In this document: positions 5,452-8,980 of the stretch, in pieces | How positions within the stretch are numbered: the stretch's first letter is position 1 | How the letters are laid out: each line of letters opens with the position of its first letter | Assembly: GCA_005879675.1 (NCBI GenBank) | Contig: VBJE01000238.1 | Location: forward strand, 1 to 8,980 | Origin: Chloroflexota bacterium | GTDB taxonomy: Bacteria; Chloroflexota; Dormibacteria; Dormibacterales; Dormibacteraceae | DNA: 8,980 nucleotides | Reading direction: 5' to 3' | Notes under the pieces: model-generated | Told to the model about the DNA's origin: nothing | What the model saw: only the letters and a program-made list of their open reading frames with translations | The model's database searches: none | Position numbers and translations under genes: made by a program

Positions 5452-6443
5452 ATCTCCGCCAGCAACCGCGCCGCCTCTCGCGCGTTCGTGGTCCCATAGT
5501 TCGAGTAGCAGTTGTTGTAGACGACATGCGTCTGCTTGGCGCTCTTCGCCACCACGGCGATCTTCGGCGTCCAGTCGGCGAGCTCGTCCTCGTCGTACAG
5601 GTAGCGGAATCGCTCTGACGGCGGGATGTCCTTCTTCTCCCAGTTCTCCGCGTTGCGGCCGTGGAACCGAAAAACCGCCAGGTCGGCATTCGTCGGCACG
5701 ACCACCGGTGGCACCGAGCTCTTGAAGCCTTGTGGCTCGTCGACGGCGACGAAAGGGATCTTGTTGTCCTGCAGGAATCGCACCGTGCGCTCGGCGTTCT
5801 TCTCGTTGAACCAGCTCCCATGGCGGAACTCGACCGCGATCGGCAGCCCCAGGCGCTCGCGAGTCTCGAGGATCAGCTCGCGCGCCTCGTTCGAAGGAAA
5901 CACCCACTTCGAAAACTGAACGAAGACCGCACCCAGCTTTTTGGCTTCGAGCAGCGGCTCGAGCGCTCCTCGGAACTGTGCGTACACCCCGTCGAGCAGC
6001 TCCTTCGGCATGTCCTTGCGGTAGATGCGCTTCTTCTCCTTCAGCTCGTCCGGCAGCTCCTCCTTGATGGCCTTCGGCAGGCGCGAGACCTCGGTGGGCT
6101 GGCCCGTCATGAGGGCGTGGGCCTTGATGTCGAACACGAAATCCTTCGGCGTGCGCTCGACCCAGCTTTCCGCCGTCCGCTTGTTGGGCAGCACGTAATA
6201 CGTCGCGTCGACCTCGACCATCGAGAACTGGCTGGCGTAGAACTTGAGGCGGTCCTCCGCCGTGCGGGCGCCTTCGGGGTAGAACACGCCCGGAGCGGTC
6301 ATCGTCGGGTCGGTCCAGCTCGCGGTGCCGAACCGCACCTGGCCCTTGCCCACCTTGATCGGCGAGCCGGCCGCGTCGCCGGCCTCCTCGGAGCGGCGGC
6401 GGGCGGCCTCTACGCCGGGGTCGTGCGGGTCTACGCGAGCCAC
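5442..6443 (-). CDS. DUF72 (YecE-like) TIM-barrel protein
   Basis: A 333-residue protein with the DUF72 order of motifs: RFGTASWTDP (about 37-46), FYPEG and the FYASQFSMVEVDATYY segment with the VE.DATYY strand, then WVERTPKDFVFDIKAHALMTG. These are followed by AVFVQFSKWVFPS, LPIAVEFRHGSWF (about 214-226), FVAVDEPQG, AVFRFHGRN and the C-terminal hallmark VVYNNCYSNYGTTNAREAARLL. The fold is a TIM barrel; the biochemical role of the family is not established. It is longer than the usual 240-300 residues because of an acidic N-terminal extension and a lysine-rich insert around ELPDELKEKKRIYRKDMPK. The GTG at 6443 has no good Shine-Dalgarno; a GTG 30 codons further in, just before the conserved RFGTASW, is an alternative. 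It lies 40 bases downstream of the 87-residue membrane ORF and may be the last gene of that unit. Confidence 0.93.
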   Translation of the reverse strand: MARVDPHDPGVEAARRRSEEAGDAAGSPIKVGKGQVRFGTASWTDPTMTAPGVFYPEGARTAEDRLKFYASQFSMVEVDATYYVLPNKRTAESWVERTPKDFVFDIKAHALMTGQPTEVSRLPKAIKEELPDELKEKKRIYRKDMPKELLDGVYAQFRGALEPLLEAKKLGAVFVQFSKWVFPSNEARELILETRERLGLPIAVEFRHGSWFNEKNAERTVRFLQDNKIPFVAVDEPQGFKSSVPPVVVPTNADLAVFRFHGRNAENWEKKDIPPSERFRYLYDEDELADWTPKIAVVAKSAKQTHVVYNNCYSNYGTTNAREAARLLAEMQG

Positions 6444-6483
6444 TCGGTGATGAAGCCCGGGCTGAGGTGGATGTCGATTGCGG

Positions 6484-6747
6484 TCAGCGTCCCGACAACC
6501 GCCGCTCGTAACGCGCGGTGTACATGATCACGAGCAGCGCGATGATGAACGTCGGTCCGACGACGAGGGTGTACGTGACGCCGGCGACCACGAGCACGCT
6601 CGCGACGGCCGCGAGCGCGACCACGAAGATGGCCGCGATGAGCGGTGGCCGCGTCCGGCGGCGAGACCAGGAGCGCAGCATCATCGCCGCGGCGAGCAGG
6701 CACGCCCCGTCGAGCGCGGCCAGGCCGACGAGGTCGTGCTGGTTCAC
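6484..6747 (-). CDS. small membrane protein downstream of the symporter
   Basis: From GTG 6747 the product is 87 residues with three hydrophobic segments: LVGLAALDGACLLAAAMML (6-24), LIAAIFVVALAAVASVLVVAGV (36-57) and LVVGPTFIIALLVIMYTA (61-78). They are separated by the basic stretch RSWSRRRTRPP, and the tail YERRLSGR is basic, so the loop and tail are probably cytoplasmic. The open frame continues upstream to 6858, but that part would run through the symporter end and the hairpin at 6760-6783, so I place the start at 6747. There is no Shine-Dalgarno; an ATG pair about 20 codons inside is an alternative. I do not recognise a family. Position directly after DUF485 and the symporter suggests an accessory transport role, which is inference. 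Confidence 0.6.
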   Translation of the reverse strand: MNQHDLVGLAALDGACLLAAAMMLRSWSRRRTRPPLIAAIFVVALAAVASVLVVAGVTYTLVVGPTFIIALLVIMYTARYERRLSGR

Positions 6748-6759
6748 GTGTCGGAGGTG

Positions 6760-6783
6760 GGGGAGCGGCGCGCGCCGCTCCCC
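6760..6783. terminator. 12-bp perfect palindrome after the symporter
   Basis: GGGGAGCGGCGC and its exact complement GCGCCGCTCCCC form an uninterrupted palindrome, giving about a 10-bp stem with a four-base loop in RNA. It lies 16 bases after the symporter stop and 12 bases before the start of the 87-residue ORF. No T-tract follows. It may attenuate or protect the transcript between the symporter and the downstream genes. Confidence 0.5.
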
Positions 6784-6799
6784 TCGTGTCGGTAGAGAC

Positions 6800-8382
6800 T
6801 CACCCGACCGGAACCGGTTCGGCGCCCAGGCCTGTCTGGGCGCGCACGTCGATCTCATGGAACTTCTGGTCGGCGAGGCGGTCGGCTCGCACCAGCTCGC
6901 CCAGGTAGGTGCCGGCGATCGCCAGCAGGAACCCGATCGGAATGCTGACGATGCCGACGTTCTGCAGCGGAAAGGCGGGGTTCGGGTTGGCGGGCACCGT
7001 CCAGCCCGGGCCGATGGCGACGAGCCAGATCGTGACCAGGCTTCCCCCGACGAGGGATGCGACCGCGCCCCACGTGTTGAACCGTTTCCAGAAGAGGGTG
7101 AACAGGATGGCCGGCAGGTTTGCCGCCGACGCGATCACGAACGCGACTCCGGCCACCAGCGCGGCCGCGTTGGCGGTGGCGCCGACACGCGCCGCGAGCC
7201 AGATGGAGAGGATGCCGACGAGCGCCGCGGTGATGCGCGCGACGAGGACCTGCTCGCGCTCGCTCACATGGCCATGGAGGAGGTGCGTGCGGATGACGTT
7301 GACGTAGAAGTCGTGGCTGAACGCGCCCGACGCCGCAAGGGTCAGGCCGGCCACCACGGCTAGGATCGTCGCGAACGCGACCGCGGCGATGAACGCGGGT
7401 ACTCCGCGAGGCGAGGCGCGGCGAGGTTGCTGTTCGGCTTGCAGTTGGGCGCGACCGTGGCGCAGATCTTGGCCTTGCCGACGAGTGTTGCGGCGCCGAA
7501 GCCGAGGAACGTGGTCATGATGTAGAAGGAGCCGATCAGGCCCATCGCCCAGGCGACGGACTGGCGTGCCGCCTTCGCGTTGGGCACCGTGAAGAAGCGC
7601 ATCAGGATGTGCGGCAGCCCGGCCGTGCCGAGGATGAGCGCCATCCCCAGCGACACGTTGTCGAGCAGCGCCAGGTCGATGCCAAGGACCTGCTTCTGTC
7701 CGTACTTGTAGAGGATGCCGGGCTCGGTGAAGTTCAAGCCCGTGGCCTTGTCCTTGACGCCGGCGATGGCGTCGAAGAACCCGCCCAGGTTGAACCCGAA
7801 ATGCAGCAGGACGAGGAAGCTGAGCAGGACCGCGCCGCCCATGAGCATCATCATCAGCGCGCCGACGAGGGTGATCGAGGGGTCGAGCTTGGTCCCCAGA
7901 ACCGTCCAGTTGAACCACGGCTTGAGGGCGGTGTCGAGGCTAGGGATGAGGATCTTGATGAGGCTGCCCGCGCCGATCATCTGGGCCATCATGTACGAGG
8001 CGCTCACGGCGACGGTCGAGAATGCCGCTGCCGACCGCACGGGTATGGGCGACATCCGGTACGAGATGACGTCGGCAATCGTGTACTTGCCTGTGTTGCG
8101 CATCGGCTCCGCGATCAGGAACAGCACGGTCAGGTAGGCGACGAGCCAGCCGACCGAGTACATGAATCCGTCGTAGCCGTTGAACGCGATCAGCCCCGCG
8201 ATGCCCAGGAACGAAGCGGCGCTCATGTAGTCGCCCGCGATCGCGAGGCCGTTCTGCCACCCGGTGATTCCCCTGCCCGCGGCCCAGAACTGGACCGTGG
8301 TTCGCGTCCTCCGCGCGGCCCAGCCGGTGATCACGAGCGTGATCCCGACCACGATCAAGAACAGCGTGAGCGTCAGGTTCAT
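6800..8382 (-). pseudogene. actP: ActP-like cation/acetate (monocarboxylate) symporter, frameshifted
   Basis: The ATG at 8382 opens a frame that ends at TAG 7360-7362. The family homology continues in the -1 frame to TGA 6800-6802. Switching near 7400 restores one 527-residue protein, close to the usual 530-550 for this solute:sodium symporter subfamily. The N-terminal part has TLFLIVVGITLVITGWAARR, GDYMSAASFLGIAGLIAFNG, EPMRNTGKYTIADVISYR and GTAGLPHILMRFFTVPNAK, all typical of ActP. The second part has FIAAVAFATILAVVAGLTLA, SHDFYVNV and ANLPAILFTLFWKRFNTWGA, again typical, then QNVGIVSIPIGFLLAIAGTYL. The protein should have about 13 membrane helices and import acetate or related monocarboxylates with a cation. 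Its start overlaps the DUF485 stop by ATGA. In frame one the last good codons are CTC GCG GAG (LAE, 7402-7410); one extra G there would read LAE-VPAFIAAV. This is either a real inactivating mutation or a one-base sequencing error. Confidence 0.88.
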
Positions 8383-8780
8383 GGCGTGACCCTCCTGCCC
8401 CGGGTCGCGCGGTCCCGCACCGCGGCGGCCAGGCGGTCGAAGACGGAGTTGGCGCGCCGGATGTAGAACGCCGCGAGCAGCCAGGCGACGATGAACTGCG
8501 ACAGCGCGAACAGGTAGGCGACGTTGACGTGGCCGATGACGTCTGTGCGCATGAGGTTGGGAACCAGGCCGTTGAGGAGCGGCAGCAAGAAGTAGTAAGC
8601 GAGGAAAAAGGCGGTCGCCGGGAGCACGAAGCGCATTCGCGCCGCCACCAGCCGCCGGAACTCCTCGGTGTGCTCGAGCCCCTCCCAGTAGGCGACGTCC
8701 TCGCCCGGTGGCCCACCCTCTCCCAGCGCTGCCTCCGAGCGCCCGGAGGGCTGGGACGGTGGCGGTCTATCGATCTCCAT
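8379..8780 (-). CDS. DUF485 membrane protein, partner of the symporter
   Basis: A 133-residue protein from ATG 8780. The first 40 residues are proline- and acid-rich and variable. The DUF485 core then follows: EEFRRLVAARMRFVLPATAFFLAYYFLLPLLNG (first helix), then NVAYLFALSQFIVAWLLAAFYIRRANSVFDRLAA (second helix), with the usual cytoplasmic basic tail. DUF485 proteins are nearly always encoded directly before ActP-type symporters, as yjcH is before actP in enterobacteria, and probably assist the transporter. The ATG is chosen over the in-frame GTG at 8786 because GGGGGGAG (8786-8793) is spaced five bases from the ATG and overlaps the GTG. The stop overlaps the symporter start (ATGA), so the two are translationally coupled. 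Confidence 0.93.
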   Translation of the reverse strand: MEIDRPPPSQPSGRSEAALGEGGPPGEDVAYWEGLEHTEEFRRLVAARMRFVLPATAFFLAYYFLLPLLNGLVPNLMRTDVIGHVNVAYLFALSQFIVAWLLAAFYIRRANSVFDRLAAAVRDRATRGRRVTP

Positions 8781-8785
8781 GAGCA

Positions 8786-8793
8786 CTCCCCCC
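8786..8793 (-). promoter_or_regulatory. ribosome-binding site that fixes the DUF485 start
   Basis: GGGGGGAG on the minus strand with five-base spacing to ATG 8780. It would overlap the alternative GTG at 8786, so it favours the ATG. Confidence 0.55.
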
Positions 8794-8980
8794 TGCGGGC
8801 CTGGGCCCGCGCCAACGTGGCCGTGAGAGGGAGGTCAGGTCAACCCACCAGGCCCCCGAGAAACACCACCGTTTGGGCCCGCCCCCCCTTGGCCACCCGA
8901 ACAACATCAATGTAAAACTTCGCCGCCGCTTTTGTGCGGCCGCCGGGGACGCTTTTCAGCCTGCTTTCAGGTTGATAAGC
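8794..8980. other. non-coding leader/promoter region of the DUF485-symporter unit
   Basis: No credible gene here. It holds a palindrome GCGGGCC-TG-GGCCCGC (8795-8810) close to the ribosome-binding site, a tandem AGGTC-AGGTC (8832-8841 region), and an AT-richer patch around 8903-8918 with ACAT-CA-ATGT symmetry. Further out is a GCCGC-TTTTGT-GCGGC hairpin (about 8926-8941), followed by a near-repeat GCTTTTCAG (8951-8959) and GCTTTCAG (8963-8970). I could not identify a well-spaced -35/-10 pair. Confidence 0.4.

Noticed and set aside
5661..6527. 288-codon plus-strand ORF opposite DUF72
   Set aside because: Shadow of the DUF72 gene, which has all family motifs on the minus strand.
6748..6858. 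N-terminal extension of the 87-residue membrane protein to 6858
   Set aside because: It would overlap the symporter C-terminus and run through the perfect hairpin, and it adds an Arg/Pro-rich stretch unlike the rest.
7360..7410. Programmed -1 frameshift in the symporter
   Set aside because: No X XXY YYZ slippery heptamer or downstream stimulatory structure is apparent, and ActP-type symporters are not known to need recoding.
7609..8466. 285-codon plus-strand ORF opposite the symporter
   Set aside because: Asp/Glu/Arg/His-rich mirror of a membrane protein gene, a common GC artefact.
1..8980. CRISPR arrays, tRNA/rRNA genes, IS elements, phage genes or defence systems
   Set aside because: No regularly spaced repeats, no tRNA-like cloverleaf or 3' CCA context, and no transposase, integrase or defence-type motifs were seen on either strand.

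Overview
High-GC bacterial chromosomal DNA with dense, mostly minus-strand gene organisation, frequent GTG starts and repeated four-base start/stop overlaps (GTGA twice, ATGA once). The gene content is a Hanks-type Ser/Thr kinase fused to two-component and HD-GYP domains, a PAS/GAF LuxR regulator, ferritin-like DUF892, DUF72, DUF2461, and a DUF485/ActP transporter pair. This, with -10-like boxes lying directly in front of start codons, fits a soil-type Actinomycetota or Chloroflexota/Dormibacterota-like lineage. I cannot fix the phylum from sequence alone. No tRNA, rRNA, CRISPR array, insertion sequence or phage gene was seen.

Positions 1-1852 hold a signalling unit on the minus strand. A 55-codon two-helix membrane micro-ORF (1752-1585, TTG start) overlaps by GTGA the GTG start of a large protein that runs off the left edge (1588 to 2). 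That protein reads protein kinase, then receiver (REC), then HD-GYP. Upstream of it on the same strand is a 558-residue PAS-GAF-GAF-LuxR transcription factor (3528-1852). Divergent from the regulator is a 91-residue protein of unknown function (3622-3897). Both divergent genes have a -10-like hexamer 7-9 bases before the start codon, suggesting leaderless mRNAs.

Positions 3914-5442: a DUF892 ferritin-like gene (4590-4105) is coupled by GTGA to a 64-residue membrane protein (4108-3914). Divergent from it is a DUF2461 gene (ATG 4841, end 5338) whose family-like N-terminal part is readable upstream of that ATG but has no standard start codon. A convergent intergenic region (5339-5441) carries several hairpins.

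Positions 5442-8780, minus strand: a DUF485 membrane protein (8780-8379) overlaps by ATGA the start of an ActP-like solute:sodium symporter (8382-6800). The symporter reading frame is broken by one apparent -1 frameshift near 7400. Then come a 12-bp perfect hairpin, an 87-residue membrane protein (6747-6484) and a DUF72 protein (6443-5442). The DUF485-symporter pair is the usual arrangement for acetate/short monocarboxylate uptake. The right end (8787-8980) is a non-coding leader/promoter region.

The most noteworthy items are the kinase-REC-HD-GYP fusion with its translationally coupled membrane micro-ORF, the frameshift in the symporter, and the DUF2461 gene without a standard start.
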